A DNA stretch of 64,000 nucleotides, from NCBI RefSeq assembly GCF_001976065.1, contig NZ_MNAH01000003.1:267131-331130 (forward strand), given 5' to 3'. Positions within the stretch are counted from its first letter, which is position 1; every line of letters starts with the position of its first letter. A program made the translations under genes and the position numbers. Under the pieces are notes generated by a model. That model did no database searches and had not been told where the DNA came from. It saw only the letters and a list, made by a program, of their open reading frames with translations. Below are positions 29,239-38,703 of this stretch, one piece after another. The DNA comes from Pseudomonas putida. GTDB taxonomy: Bacteria > Pseudomonadota > Gammaproteobacteria > Pseudomonadales > Pseudomonadaceae.

Positions 29239-30063
29239 ATGGACAGCAACAAAAACTGGCGTGAAGACCTTTACGTCATGATTTTCCAGAGCGACACCAC
29301 GGCGGGTCGGCGCTTCGACGGCATACTGCTGTTGATCATCCTCGCCAGCCTGGTGATCGTGATGCTCGACAGCATCGACACCGTTCACCGCAACTACGCC
29401 GACGTGTTGGCGTATATCGAATGGGGCTTCACGGTCATCTTCGCCATCGAGTATGGCCTGCGCCTGTACTGTTCGCCCAAGCCCCTGCGCTATGCCTTCA
29501 GCTTTTATGGACTGGTGGATCTGCTCGCGATCGTGCCCGGCATCCTTGCGCTCTATTACGCCGATGCGCAGTACCTGCTGATTATCCGGATCATCCGGAT
29601 GCTGCGGATTTTCCGCGTGCTCAAGCTGAGCCCTTACCTCAAACAAGCCAACTACCTGATGTCCGCGCTGCGCGGCAGCAAGCAGAAAATCGTGGTGTTC
29701 CTGGTGAGCGTCTGCACGCTGGTGACGGTGTTCGGCACGCTGATGTACGTGATCGAAGGCCCGGAGCACGGTTTCACCAGCATTCCCAAGGGCATCTACT
29801 GGGCTATCGTGACGCTGACCACCGTGGGCTTCGGCGACATCGTACCGAAGACGCCATTGGGCCAGGTGATTTCCTCGCTGGTGATGATCACCGGTTACTC
29901 GATCATCGCCGTACCGACCGGTATTTTTACCGCCGAACTGGCCAACGCCATGCGTGGCGAACAGCTGCAACATGACTGCCCGGTGTGCAAGAAAAACAGC
30001 CATGAACACGGCGCCGCGTTCTGCTCTCGCTGCGGCAACGCATTATTCAAGAAACGGGAATAA
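29239..30063 (+). CDS. Voltage-gated K+ channel with C-terminal zinc ribbon
   Basis: 274-aa six-transmembrane channel subunit. S4 carries arginines at every third position (R117, R120, R123, R126), and the selectivity filter TTVGFGD is at residues 194-200. After S6 the short cytoplasmic tail has a CPVC...CSRC zinc-ribbon (C247, C250, C262, C265) instead of an RCK domain. Selectivity for K+ follows from the filter; gating properties are unknown. It lies 21 bp after the urea transporter gene and may share its transcript. Confidence 0.88.
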   Translation: MDSNKNWREDLYVMIFQSDTTAGRRFDGILLLIILASLVIVMLDSIDTVHRNYADVLAYIEWGFTVIFAIEYGLRLYCSPKPLRYAFSFYGLVDLLAIVPGILALYYADAQYLLIIRIIRMLRIFRVLKLSPYLKQANYLMSALRGSKQKIVVFLVSVCTLVTVFGTLMYVIEGPEHGFTSIPKGIYWAIVTLTTVGFGDIVPKTPLGQVISSLVMITGYSIIAVPTGIFTAELANAMRGEQLQHDCPVCKKNSHEHGAAFCSRCGNALFKKRE

Positions 30064-30166
30064 GCAAAGAGCTTTTTAATCTTTAAACGACTATGCGAGC
30101 CCGGCTATAGTCGCTGGCAAATTGCCTCGTATTCTAAAAAACATCGTCTCGAACAAGGAATTCGCA

Positions 30167-31162
30167 GTGAAAAAACTCTTTGGCGCCTCACTCCTGGCCG
30201 CGGGCCTGGCTCTGTCCAGCATGGCCCAGGCCGCACCGACCCTGCTCAACGTTTCCTACGACGTGATGCGCGATTTCTACAAGGACTACAACACTGCGTT
30301 CCAGAAACACTGGCAAGCCGAACACAACGAAAACATCACCCTGCAGATGTCCTTTGGTGGCTCGAGCAAACAGGCACGTTCGGTCATCGATGGCCTGCCC
30401 GCTGACGTGATCACCATGAACATGGCCACCGACATCAACGCCCTGGCCGACAACGGCAAACTGATCCCGGACAACTGGGTCACCCGCCTGCCGAACAACA
30501 GCGCGCCGTTCACCTCGGCCACCGTGTTCATCGTCCGCAAAGGCAACCCGAAAGCCCTCAAAGACTGGCCCGACCTGCTCAAGGACGGCGTGCAAGTCAT
30601 CGTGCCCAACCCGAAAACCTCGGGCAACGGCCGCTACACCTACCTGTCGGCCTGGGGCTACGTGCTGAAAAACGGCGGCGACGAGAACAAGGCCAAAGAC
30701 TTCGTCGGCAAGCTGTTCAAGCAGGCGCCTGTGCTGGATACCGGTGGCCGCGCCGCGACGACGACCTTCATGACCAACCAGATCGGCGACGTGCTGGTGA
30801 CCTTCGAAAACGAAGCGGAAATGATCGCCCGCGAGTTTGGCCGCGATCAGTTCGAAGTGATCTACCCAAGCGTCTCCGCCGAAGCCGAGCCACCGGTGTC
30901 GGTGGTCGACAAGACCGTCGACAAGAAAGGCACCCGCGCCGCCGCGGAGGAATACCTGAAGTACCTGTGGTCGCCAGAAGGCCAGGAAATCGCTGCCGCC
31001 AACTACCTGCGTCCGCGTGACCCGGTCGTGCTGGCCAAGTACACCGACCGCTTCCCGAAAGTGGACTTCCTGTCGGTCGAGAAGACCTTCGGTGACTGGC
31101 GCACCGTGCAGAAGACCCACTTCAATGATGGCGGGGTCTTCGACCAGATTTATGCGCAGTAA
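30167..31162 (+). CDS. sbp: Sulfate ABC transporter substrate-binding protein
   Basis: 331 aa from a GTG start with AAGGAA 6 nt upstream; signal peptide about 1-22 (SSMAQA-APT). Sbp features: LLNVSYDVMRDFYKDYN, the oxyanion-binding GGSSKQARSVIDGLPADVITM, NPKTSGNGRYTYLSAWGY and the C-terminal YLRPRDP. It binds sulfate in the periplasm. No cysTWA genes follow (a convergent lipoprotein gene lies there), so it is an orphan subunit. Thiosulfate specificity cannot be excluded. Confidence 0.94.
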   Translation: MKKLFGASLLAAGLALSSMAQAAPTLLNVSYDVMRDFYKDYNTAFQKHWQAEHNENITLQMSFGGSSKQARSVIDGLPADVITMNMATDINALADNGKLIPDNWVTRLPNNSAPFTSATVFIVRKGNPKALKDWPDLLKDGVQVIVPNPKTSGNGRYTYLSAWGYVLKNGGDENKAKDFVGKLFKQAPVLDTGGRAATTTFMTNQIGDVLVTFENEAEMIAREFGRDQFEVIYPSVSAEAEPPVSVVDKTVDKKGTRAAAEEYLKYLWSPEGQEIAAANYLRPRDPVVLAKYTDRFPKVDFLSVEKTFGDWRTVQKTHFNDGGVFDQIYAQ

Positions 31163-31230
31163 CCGTTAAGCAGACACGATTGCCTGTAGGAGTTGCCGCA
31201 GCCTGCGCCAGCTCCTGCAGGGGTGCGCCG

Positions 31231-31674
31231 CTAGCTCAGGTTGCCGCAGAAGATATCCTGATTACCATCGGCCGGGCTTTCACGCACGACCAGGGCATAT
31301 CCGCCCGCTCGCAGCGTTTCCATGGCGATCGGAGCGCTCTTCCAGAAATACTGGTGCGACGCCTGGGAATAGAACCGCGCATTCGGACCGTCGTTCATGT
31401 CATAGGCCGGTTTCGCACCCAGGCTCGCACAACTTCCCGGATAGATATAGGCCTGCAAGCGGCCCGGCAAAGCACTTCCCATGCTTTCGCCACTGACCGC
31501 GAACCAGAACACCGTTGTGTTACCGTCGGACATCATGATGGGCCGGGCGATGTTCCCGGCATTGATGGAAGTAGCGTTCAAGGGAACGTTGGTGACCTGA
31601 CGGTCAGGTACTGTCGAGCACCCGAAGATCGACCCAACCGCTACCACCAACGCCAGCGAAGATACGATTTTCAT
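31231..31674 (-). CDS. Putative lipoprotein, unknown function
   Basis: 147 aa from the ATG at 31674 (GGGAG 7 nt upstream). The signal sequence ends with SIFGC-S, an acceptable lipobox with cysteine about residue 19. The mature part has a C-terminal pair of cysteines and no family I recognise. It is convergent with sbp. Confidence 0.72.
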   Translation of the reverse strand: MKIVSSLALVVAVGSIFGCSTVPDRQVTNVPLNATSINAGNIARPIMMSDGNTTVFWFAVSGESMGSALPGRLQAYIYPGSCASLGAKPAYDMNDGPNARFYSQASHQYFWKSAPIAMETLRAGGYALVVRESPADGNQDIFCGNLS

Positions 31675-31912
31675 CGTGATACTCCCGCTATGTAAGGACA
31701 CGTTGAAGTGATCCCCCTGTAAATTCTAGCTGTCACGGCAAAGCGGGCGGTTCTTCGGATGGCCGGTCTGCGCTTGCACCACATCGGCGAGCGGCACGCG
31801 CGGTCGTCAATCATTACGCCATGGCATGACTACTATCACTCCAAACTCTCTTCCGCCGTTGCGGTCAAGCCTTTAGCCTGCGCGCTTTCCCTCCAGTTCA
31901 ACGAGACACCTT

Positions 31913-33118
31913 ATGAACCCAGCGACCCAAGTGCCCCACGGCACCGCGACAATGACCCGAGGCATGGTGCTGCTGTTTGCCTTCTGCTGTGGTGCGATCG
32001 TCGCCAACATCTACTATGCGCAGCCGATCATCGGCCTGATCGCACCGGACATCGGCCTGACCAGCACCATGGCCAGCCTGATCGTGTCGCTGACCCAGAT
32101 CGGCTACGCCCTGGGCCTGTTCTTCCTCGTGCCCTTGGGTGACCTGTTGGAAAACCGCCGGCTGATGATCATCACCACCTTGGTGGCGATTGCCAGTCTG
32201 CTGGGCGCCGCGTTCACCGATCAGCCGAACGTGTTCTTGCTGATTTCGCTGCTGGTGGGCTTCAGCTCGGTGTCGGTGCAGATCCTGATTCCGCTGGCCG
32301 CGCACCTGGCGCCGGAAGAATCCCGCGGTCGCGTGGTCGGCGGAATCATGGGCGGTTTGTTGCTGGGGATCCTGCTGGCGCGACCGGTGTCCAGCGTGGT
32401 GGCCGATCATTTCGGTTGGCGGGCAATGTTCGTCATTGCTGCACTGTTGATGGCTGCAATCAGCATCGTGCTGGCGGTGACCATTCCCAAGCGCCAGCCT
32501 GACCACAGCGCATCCTACGGCCAATTGCTGGGTTCGCTCTGGACGCTCCTGCGCCAACAGCCGGTGCTGCGCCAGCGAGCGTTTTACCAAGGGTGCATGT
32601 TCGCCACGTTCAGCCTGTTCTGGACCGCCGTGCCGCTGGAACTGGCGCGCAATCATGGGTTGTCGCAAAGCCAGATCGCAATTTTCGCTCTGGTCGGCGC
32701 AATCGGCGCCATTGCCGCGCCTATCGCCGGACGCCTGGCCGACGCCGGTCACACCCGCATTGCTTCATTGCTGGCCCTGTTGTTCGCCAGCCTGAGCTTC
32801 CTGCCCGCGTTCATCCATCCGGCCTACAGCGTGATCGGCCTGGCAGTGACCGGCGTGGTCCTGGACTTCTGCGTGCAAATGAACATGGTCCTTGGCCAAC
32901 GCGCGGTCTATGCCCTGGACGCCAAGAGCCGCAGCCGCCTGAATGCCTTGTACATGACCAGCATCTTCATCGGCGGCGCATTTGGTTCGTCCGTGGCCAG
33001 CGCGGTGTATGAGCACGGCGGATGGTTGTGGATCGTGGTGGTCGGCAGTGCGTTTCCACTGTTGGCGTTGCTGCGCTTTCTCAGTGCTTCGCAGAAGGCT
33101 TCGCTGGCGACCGCGTAA
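31913..33118 (+). CDS. MFS transporter
   Basis: 401-aa protein with 12 predicted transmembrane segments. The N-terminal half begins FAFCCGAIVANIYYAQPIIGLIAP and has the MFS loop 2-3 motif in altered form (PLGDLLENRRLMI). A second, weaker copy is in the middle (AGRLADAGHTRIASLLAL). It resembles drug/sugar-efflux type MFS proteins, but the substrate is unknown. It is a single gene, convergent with phnN. Confidence 0.86.
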   Translation: MNPATQVPHGTATMTRGMVLLFAFCCGAIVANIYYAQPIIGLIAPDIGLTSTMASLIVSLTQIGYALGLFFLVPLGDLLENRRLMIITTLVAIASLLGAAFTDQPNVFLLISLLVGFSSVSVQILIPLAAHLAPEESRGRVVGGIMGGLLLGILLARPVSSVVADHFGWRAMFVIAALLMAAISIVLAVTIPKRQPDHSASYGQLLGSLWTLLRQQPVLRQRAFYQGCMFATFSLFWTAVPLELARNHGLSQSQIAIFALVGAIGAIAAPIAGRLADAGHTRIASLLALLFASLSFLPAFIHPAYSVIGLAVTGVVLDFCVQMNMVLGQRAVYALDAKSRSRLNALYMTSIFIGGAFGSSVASAVYEHGGWLWIVVVGSAFPLLALLRFLSASQKASLATA

Positions 33119-33275
33119 TCCAGGCGCCTGGCGGGCAAGTCGAAGCGCCCGCCAAGACAACGTCCCCGGCGGTTAGCGCACTTGGAATATCGGGGACCTG
33201 GACACTGATGGCGGTGTTATCAAAGCCCCATTCGAAAGGCATGCCGTTTGGTTATATTGCGGAGTGTGTGTCCAG

Positions 33276-33842
33276 TCAGGCGCATGCACCGGGCTCGTCG
33301 AGGCAGGCCAGTAATCGCTCGACGGTGTGCTCCAGCGGCCCGGAGTTGTCGAGCACATGCACGTTCGGATCTTCGGCCAGCAGTTGCTCATTGAAACGGG
33401 CATTGCGCGCCAGGCGCTGGTCGATTTCAGCCACGGACTCACGCCCACGCGCCAGCAGGCGCTGGCGTAGCACAGCCGGGTTAACGGTCAGCAACACTGC
33501 CAACATGTCTGGATAACGTTCGCGAGTATTGTGCAGGTGCCCCCGCGAACCGTTGACCAGCACGTCCTGCCCGGCGGCCAGCCAGTCATCGATTTCCCGC
33601 GGGATGCCATAGGACAGGCCATTGGCGTGCCAGCTCAGGGCAAACGCGCCCTGGGCCTCCATTCCGGCGAACTGCTGCGCACTGACGCCCAGCGCCGCCT
33701 CGCCCACCGCTTCCGCCGAACGCGTGATGACCCGCCGCACGATGCGGCAGCCGCGCTCGGCCAACCGCTCCCGCGCGGCATCGAGCAGGCTGTCCTTGCC
33801 TGAACCCGAAGGCCCGATGAGATAGATCAACCTGCCTGCCAT
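33276..33842 (-). CDS. phnN: Ribose 1,5-bisphosphate phosphokinase
   Basis: 188 aa from the ATG at 33842; a TTG directly upstream is rejected. It is a guanylate-kinase-like P-loop protein (LIYLIGPSGSGKDSLLD, Walker A) with NGSRGHL in the core and a C-terminal R-rich lid (RQRLLARGRE). It phosphorylates ribose 1,5-bisphosphate to PRPP and normally belongs to the C-P lyase (phn) operon. Here no phn genes remain except a short phnM-like remnant just upstream, so it may survive for PRPP supply. Confidence 0.87.
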   Translation of the reverse strand: MAGRLIYLIGPSGSGKDSLLDAARERLAERGCRIVRRVITRSAEAVGEAALGVSAQQFAGMEAQGAFALSWHANGLSYGIPREIDDWLAAGQDVLVNGSRGHLHNTRERYPDMLAVLLTVNPAVLRQRLLARGRESVAEIDQRLARNARFNEQLLAEDPNVHVLDNSGPLEHTVERLLACLDEPGACA

Positions 33843-33878
33843 CAAAACACCCTCTTCGCTTGTCGCCCTGCTTGCTGG

Positions 33879-33989
33879 CTACCGGTAAATTTTCTTGCCG
33901 CGATCAGAGAGCCCGGTGGCCATGAAATGTTCACGGTACTTGGATTCCTGCGCGATCTGGCGCTGACCCGGCGAGTGGTCCATCACCAG
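33879..33989 (-). pseudogene. phnM: Remnant resembling phnM, upstream of phnN
   Basis: In one minus-strand frame the sequence reads LVMDHSPGQRQIAQESKYRE and then HFMATGLSDRGKKIYR before a stop at 33879. The MDHSPGQRQ..KYRE block is typical of PhnM (a metal-dependent phosphonate hydrolase); the last residues could be the PhnM C-terminus joined after an internal deletion. There is no start and the frame is closed by a stop at 34014. The position directly upstream of phnN is where phnM belongs. The assignment rests on motif memory and is moderate. Confidence 0.6.
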
Positions 33990-34060
33990 CGGGATCGGCA
34001 AAATTTTATAAGATCAGAATCTTTTGACGCTGCTTTCAAGAACAGATTCAGCCCCCACAA

Positions 34061-34088
34061 AAAAGGCGACCCCAAAGGTCGCCTTTTG
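34061..34088 (-). terminator. Terminator after the ccm operon and lipoprotein gene
   Basis: Stem AAGGCGACC / GGTCGCCTT with an AAAGG-type loop and a run of Ts on the minus-strand side, directly after the stop of the lipoprotein gene at 34091. Confidence 0.85.
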
Positions 34089-34090
34089 CA

Positions 34091-34498
34091 CTACTGCCCG
34101 AACTGCCGTCCCAAACCGCCCGGCACCCCTTGGATATCCGTCTCTTCCCACGGCCCTTTCGGGCTGATCGAGCGGCTCCAGCCGTTATCCCAGCGGTAAT
34201 AGGTGCGCTGGCGGTAGAAGGTGTTCGGTTGATCGTCGAGCACGTACACACCCAGTTTCGGGTCCCAGTGACTGTTGCCCCCCGGTGGCGGCGCAAAGCT
34301 CGCCGAGGTGCGCGGCAATGGCTTGGCCGGCTTGGCCGGGGTAGTCGGTTTGCTCGGTACCGTCGAGGGCGCCGGTTTGGTACTCGGCTGCGACGGCGGG
34401 ATCGGTGGCGGAGTCGTCTGCTCGGGTGGCCGCTGGACCGCACAAGCGCTCAGCCCCAAAACAACGCTGAGCAGGGTAATACGAGCAATGGCGGTCAT
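34091..34498 (-). CDS. Proline-rich lipoprotein downstream of ccm operon
   Basis: 135 aa with lipobox VLGLSAC (Cys about 19), then a Pro/Thr/Ser/Lys-rich linker (about 22-70, repeated PxKPxxP units), and a C-terminal globular part with aromatic residues (WDPKLGVYVLDDQPNTFYRQRTYYRWDNGWS). It lies 14 bp after ccmI and before a terminator, so it is probably the last gene of the ccm transcript. Its function is unknown; the linker suggests spanning the periplasm. Confidence 0.75.
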   Translation of the reverse strand: MTAIARITLLSVVLGLSACAVQRPPEQTTPPPIPPSQPSTKPAPSTVPSKPTTPAKPAKPLPRTSASFAPPPGGNSHWDPKLGVYVLDDQPNTFYRQRTYYRWDNGWSRSISPKGPWEETDIQGVPGGLGRQFGQ

Positions 34499-34512
34499 GG
34501 TGGCGTTTCCTG

Positions 34513-35715
34513 TTATTTATCCGGGCTGTCGATGGTCAGTTGTTGCGGCGCGGTGGTGCTGCTGGCCAGGGGCTGGCTACGACCGATCCACTCGCCTGCC
34601 GTCGGTTGGCCGGCACGGGAGATGCGCGCAACCAGTTGGACTTCAGGGAAGTTCGACAGTTTCAACTGCGGCATCATTGCATCGCCATCGCCCAGTTCCA
34701 CCGTTGCCGGCAGATCCGCCACGGTCAGGCGCTTGGCCGCCAACGGCGCCGGTGGGCCCGAGGTGGCGCGGGCGAAGATGAATACGCTGTCGCCCGGCTG
34801 GACCTTGGCTTTCAGGTCGGCCGCCAGGTCCACCCGGACCTTGAGCAGCGCTGCCGGTTTGGCCGCTGGCGCCTCGGCCACTTTGCCCCCGCTGGCCACC
34901 AGTTTCTCGCTGGCCCGGGCAATGCCGCCCTGCAGCGCGACACGGGATTTATCCTCCGGCGCCAGTTGCTCCAGCAGACGATTCCAGTAATCGATCGCTT
35001 CCTGATAACGCTGGCCTTCGAACGCGGCGATGCCCAAAAGGCCAAGGCTGGTGACTTCCTTCGGATCGGCTTTGAGCGCTTCGTCGGTCAGGGCCTGGAC
35101 CTTGTCCGACCATTTCTTGCCATCGGCGAAGTACTGGGCCTGCGCCCACTGCCCAAGCAATTCAGGCTGACGCCCGGCGAGATTGACGGTGCGCTCGAAG
35201 GCCTTCGCCGCGTCGGCAGGACGATCCTGGGTCATGTAGGTGCGACCGAGGAAGTACAGCGCTTCGGCGGAATCCGGCTGCGCCGCGACTGCGCGCTCCA
35301 GACGCTGGGTCATCTCTTCCATCGACTGCGGCGCCTGGGAGAATTCCCGGGTCAGCTCGACCTTGTCGCTGGCACCAAAATGCAGGTACAGGCCCAGGCC
35401 CAGCACCGGGACCAGGATCGCAGCCAGCAAGGGGGCCGGCTTGCCCAGGCGCGACACCCGTGGCGCGGCAACGCCCTCGGTGTCGGCGAGCAATTCACGG
35501 GCGGCTTCGGCGCGCCCGGCGTCCATCTGCGCGGTATCGAGCACGCCCTCCGCCTGCTGAACCTGCAGCTCGGCCACGCGCTCCTGATACAGCGCCACGT
35601 TCAGGGCAGTACGATCCTCTTCGAGCTGGGCGCGACGACTACGCAGAACGGGGATCAATAGAAAACTTAGGGCCACCAGGAGCAGCAGACCTGCAGCGAG
35701 CCAGAAATCAATCAT
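34513..35715 (-). CDS. ccmI: Cytochrome c maturation protein CcmI
   Basis: 400 aa: two transmembrane segments with an intervening cytoplasmic loop (about 5-25 and 95-115), then a periplasmic TPR domain (about 130-260: [28 protein letters not shown]) and a C-terminal periplasmic domain. CcmI is the apocytochrome c chaperone that passes substrate to CcmFH. It overlaps ccmH by 4 nt. Confidence 0.92.
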   Translation of the reverse strand: MIDFWLAAGLLLLVALSFLLIPVLRSRRAQLEEDRTALNVALYQERVAELQVQQAEGVLDTAQMDAGRAEAARELLADTEGVAAPRVSRLGKPAPLLAAILVPVLGLGLYLHFGASDKVELTREFSQAPQSMEEMTQRLERAVAAQPDSAEALYFLGRTYMTQDRPADAAKAFERTVNLAGRQPELLGQWAQAQYFADGKKWSDKVQALTDEALKADPKEVTSLGLLGIAAFEGQRYQEAIDYWNRLLEQLAPEDKSRVALQGGIARASEKLVASGGKVAEAPAAKPAALLKVRVDLAADLKAKVQPGDSVFIFARATSGPPAPLAAKRLTVADLPATVELGDGDAMMPQLKLSNFPEVQLVARISRAGQPTAGEWIGRSQPLASSTTAPQQLTIDSPDK

Positions 35716-36182
35716 TCTTGGTTTTTATCCAACAGTTGGTCGAGGCGCTCGCGCTCCTCGGCAGAAAGCGATCCCGGCGCCTCGGCGCGTTGTGCGCGAC
35801 GACGACGGACGATCACCGCGATGATCACCAAACCACCGAGCAGCAAGCCGGCGGGACCGAACCAGAGCAGTGCGGTCTTGGCGTTCAGGGCGGGTTTGTA
35901 GCGGACGAAATCACCATAGCGATCGACCATGAAGTCGATGATCTGCTGGTTGTCCTTGCCCTCGCCGAGCATGCGGAAAATCTCTTTGCGCAGGTCGGCA
36001 GCGATCGGCGCATTGGAGTCGGCGATGTCCTGGTTCTGGCACTTGGGGCAACGCAGTTCCTTGGTCAATTCACGAAAACGCTCGCGATCACCTTCCTTGG
36101 CGAACTCATAGGTGTCGATGGCGGCGTGGGCCACGCCGGCCATGCTCAAGCCCAGAACGACAGCGGCTAGCCAGCGCTTCAT
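35712..36182 (-). CDS. ccmH: Cytochrome c maturation protein CcmH
   Basis: 156 aa with a signal peptide (AGVAHA), the redox motif [10 protein letters not shown] (CxxC about residues 43-46) and one C-terminal transmembrane segment (about 103-125). It reduces the apocytochrome haem-binding CxxCH together with CcmG. Single-function short form; the TPR part is the separate CcmI. Overlaps at both ends (4 nt with ccmG, 4 nt with ccmI). Confidence 0.94.
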   Translation of the reverse strand: MKRWLAAVVLGLSMAGVAHAAIDTYEFAKEGDRERFRELTKELRCPKCQNQDIADSNAPIAADLRKEIFRMLGEGKDNQQIIDFMVDRYGDFVRYKPALNAKTALLWFGPAGLLLGGLVIIAVIVRRRRAQRAEAPGSLSAEERERLDQLLDKNQE

Positions 36183-36715
36183 GGCTTGGCCTCATCAACC
36201 AGCGCCTGGTACTTGGCCGCCAGTTTCTCCCGCCAGACCTGCTCGTCGATCACGCCGACGAACTTGTCGCGGATGATGCCCTTGGCGTCGATGAAGAAAG
36301 TTTCCGGGGCGCCGTATACACCGAGGTTCAGGCCCAGGGTGCCGGCATCGTCACGGATGTCCAGTTGATACGGGTTGTGGAATTCATCCAGCCACTTCAA
36401 GGCGTCGGCGTTGACGTCCTTGTAGTTGATGCCGTAGATCACCACGCCCTTCTCGGCCAGCTTGTTCAACACCGGGTGCTCGACCCGGCAGGAGATGCAC
36501 CAGGTGCCCCAGACGTTGACCAGTGCCGGCTTGCCGAGGATGTCGGCACGGGTCAGGGTCTTGTCGCCCTGCACCGCCGGCAGGGAAAACTCCGGGAACG
36601 GCTTGTTGATCATGGCCGAAGGCAGCTCGGCTGGATCCAGGTACAACCCACGGTAAAGGAATACAGCGACCACCAGAAAAATCGCCAGTGGCAACACCAT
36701 CAACCAACGCTTCAT
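36179..36715 (-). CDS. ccmG: Thiol:disulfide interchange protein CcmG/DsbE
   Basis: 178-aa membrane-anchored thioredoxin. An N-terminal transmembrane helix (about 5-22) precedes FSLPAVQGDKTLTRADILGKPALVNVWGTW with CxxC in WCISC, then GVYGAPETFFIDAKG, the typical cis-proline region with GAPET. Reducing partner for CcmH. Overlaps ccmF by 4 nt. Confidence 0.95.
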   Translation of the reverse strand: MKRWLMVLPLAIFLVVAVFLYRGLYLDPAELPSAMINKPFPEFSLPAVQGDKTLTRADILGKPALVNVWGTWCISCRVEHPVLNKLAEKGVVIYGINYKDVNADALKWLDEFHNPYQLDIRDDAGTLGLNLGVYGAPETFFIDAKGIIRDKFVGVIDEQVWREKLAAKYQALVDEAKP

Positions 36716-38700
36716 GCAGTGGCTCCCGACAGGCCCAGCGCTTCACGCACACGGGCTTTCACTTTGACTCGATAACGCCGATCCAGCGCCGCCAGCAACC
36801 CGCCCAGACCGGTGAGCAAGCCACCGAACCAGATCCAGCGCACGAACGGTTTCACGTGCACACGCACCGCCCAGGCGCCATCCCCCAAGGGTTCGCCCAG
36901 GGCGACATAGAGGTCACGGGTGAAACCGGCGTCGATCCCGGCTTCGGTCATCACCGAGTTCTGCACCGTGTACAGGCGTTTTTCCGGGTGCAGCACGCTG
37001 ACTTCCTTGCCATCCCTGATCACCCGTACGGTGCCCTTGTCGGAGGTGAAATTCGGGCCTTCGAAGTGCTTGGCGCCTTCGAAGATGAACTGATAACCGC
37101 CCAGGGCCATGGATTCCCCCGGCGCCAGGCGCAAGTCGCGCTCGGCACTGTTCTGGCTCGACAACACCACGCCAAGGGCGCAGACGGCGATGCCCAGGTG
37201 GGCAACCTGCATGCCCCAGTAGCTGCGGGTCAGGGTCGGCAAACCTTTGATCAGGCCTTTGTGGCGGGTCTTGTCGACAATGTCACGCACACCGGCCAGC
37301 AACACCCAGGCCGCGAGCATGAAGGTCGCCAGCACCGCCCAGTTGAAATCGCCGTAGGCCACGCCAGCCACCACCGCCAGCGCGGCGCTGCCGAGCAGTA
37401 CCGGGGTGAGCATGCCCAACAGCCATTTCACCGGGGTGTCTTTCCAGCGCACGATCACCCCGACCGCCATCACCAGCATCAACAAGGCCATCAACGGGAT
37501 GAACAGCGCGTTGAAGTACGGCGGGCCGACCGACAGCTTGGCGCCGGTCATGGCATCCAGGATCAGCGGATACAAGGTACCCAGCAGGATCATCGAAGCC
37601 GCTACCACCAGCACCAGGTTGTTGCCCAGCAACAGGGTTTCCCGCGACCACAGGTTGAAGCCGACCTGGCTCTTGACCACCGGTGCGCGCAGGGCGAACA
37701 GAGTCAGCGAACCACCGACCACGAACAGCAGGAAGATCAGGATGAACACGCCGCGTTCGGGGTCCGAAGCAAAGGCGTGCACCGAGGTCAGCACGCCGGA
37801 ACGCACGAGGAAGGTACCCAGCAAGCTCAAGGAAAAGGCCGCGATGGCCAGCAACACGGTCCAGCTCTTGAACACGCCACGTTTTTCCGTGACCGCCAAC
37901 GAGTGAATCAGCGCCGTGCCCACCAGCCACGGCATGAACGAGGCGTTTTCCACAGGGTCCCAGAACCACCAGCCGCCCCAGCCAAGTTCGTAGTAGGCCC
38001 ACCAGGAGCCCAAGGTGATGCCGATGCCGAGGAAGGCCCAGGCGACGATGGTCCACGGACGCGACCAACGCGCCCACGCAGCATCAAGACGACCGCCCAT
38101 CAACGCCGCGATAGCAAAGGCGAACGCCACCGAGAAACCGACGTAACCCATGTACAGCATCGGTGGGTGAACGATCAGGCCGATATCCTGCAACAACGGA
38201 TTGAGGTCGGCGCCATCGCTGGGTATTTGCGGCAGGATGCGCTTGAACGGGTTGGAGGTGAGGATCAGGAACAGCAGGAAACCGGTGCTGATCATGCCCA
38301 TCACCGCCAGCACTCGCGCCAGCATCACCTGCGGCAACTGCCGGGAAAACACCGACACGGCGAACGTCCAGCCGCCGAGGATCAACGCCCAGAGCAGCAA
38401 CGAACCTTCGTGTGCCCCCCAGACGGCGCTGAACTTGTAGTACCAGGGCAGTGCGCTGTTGGAGTTGCTGGCGACATAGGCGACGGAGAAATCATCGGCC
38501 ATGAATGCGTAGGTCAGGCAACCGAAGGCGAACAACAGGAACGCGAACTGGCCCCAGGCGGCGGGTTGGGCCAGGCTCATCCACAAGCGGTCACCGCGCC
38601 AGGCGCCCACTAACGGCACCACGGCCTGAACCAGGGCGAAACACAGGGCCAGGATCATGGCCAGGTGGCCCAACTCCGGGATAAAAATTCCAGATGTCAT
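36712..38700 (-). CDS. ccmF: Cytochrome c haem lyase subunit CcmF
   Basis: 662 aa with about 14 transmembrane segments. The WWD haem-handling domain is visible (GWGGWWFWDPVENASFMPWL) along with flanking histidines, and LWALILGGWTF earlier. CcmF with CcmH ligates haem to apocytochrome c. Length is normal. Three bases separate it from ccmE. A 641-aa open frame on the opposite strand is only a shadow. Confidence 0.96.
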   Translation of the reverse strand: MTSGIFIPELGHLAMILALCFALVQAVVPLVGAWRGDRLWMSLAQPAAWGQFAFLLFAFGCLTYAFMADDFSVAYVASNSNSALPWYYKFSAVWGAHEGSLLLWALILGGWTFAVSVFSRQLPQVMLARVLAVMGMISTGFLLFLILTSNPFKRILPQIPSDGADLNPLLQDIGLIVHPPMLYMGYVGFSVAFAFAIAALMGGRLDAAWARWSRPWTIVAWAFLGIGITLGSWWAYYELGWGGWWFWDPVENASFMPWLVGTALIHSLAVTEKRGVFKSWTVLLAIAAFSLSLLGTFLVRSGVLTSVHAFASDPERGVFILIFLLFVVGGSLTLFALRAPVVKSQVGFNLWSRETLLLGNNLVLVVAASMILLGTLYPLILDAMTGAKLSVGPPYFNALFIPLMALLMLVMAVGVIVRWKDTPVKWLLGMLTPVLLGSAALAVVAGVAYGDFNWAVLATFMLAAWVLLAGVRDIVDKTRHKGLIKGLPTLTRSYWGMQVAHLGIAVCALGVVLSSQNSAERDLRLAPGESMALGGYQFIFEGAKHFEGPNFTSDKGTVRVIRDGKEVSVLHPEKRLYTVQNSVMTEAGIDAGFTRDLYVALGEPLGDGAWAVRVHVKPFVRWIWFGGLLTGLGGLLAALDRRYRVKVKARVREALGLSGATA

Positions 38701-38703
38701 CAG

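Noticed and set aside
33130..33153. GGCGGGC...GCCCGCC inverted repeat as terminator of the MFS gene
   Set aside because: No T tract on either side, so the evidence for a rho-independent terminator is weak.
33080..33242. Small minus-strand ORF (MPFEWGFDNTAI...) after phnN
   Set aside because: It overlaps the 3' end of the MFS gene, lacks a ribosome-binding site and resembles nothing known.
36688..38613. 641-codon open frame antisense to ccmF
   Set aside because: Composition is His/Gln/Arg-rich as expected from reading membrane-protein codons backwards; ccmF is certain.
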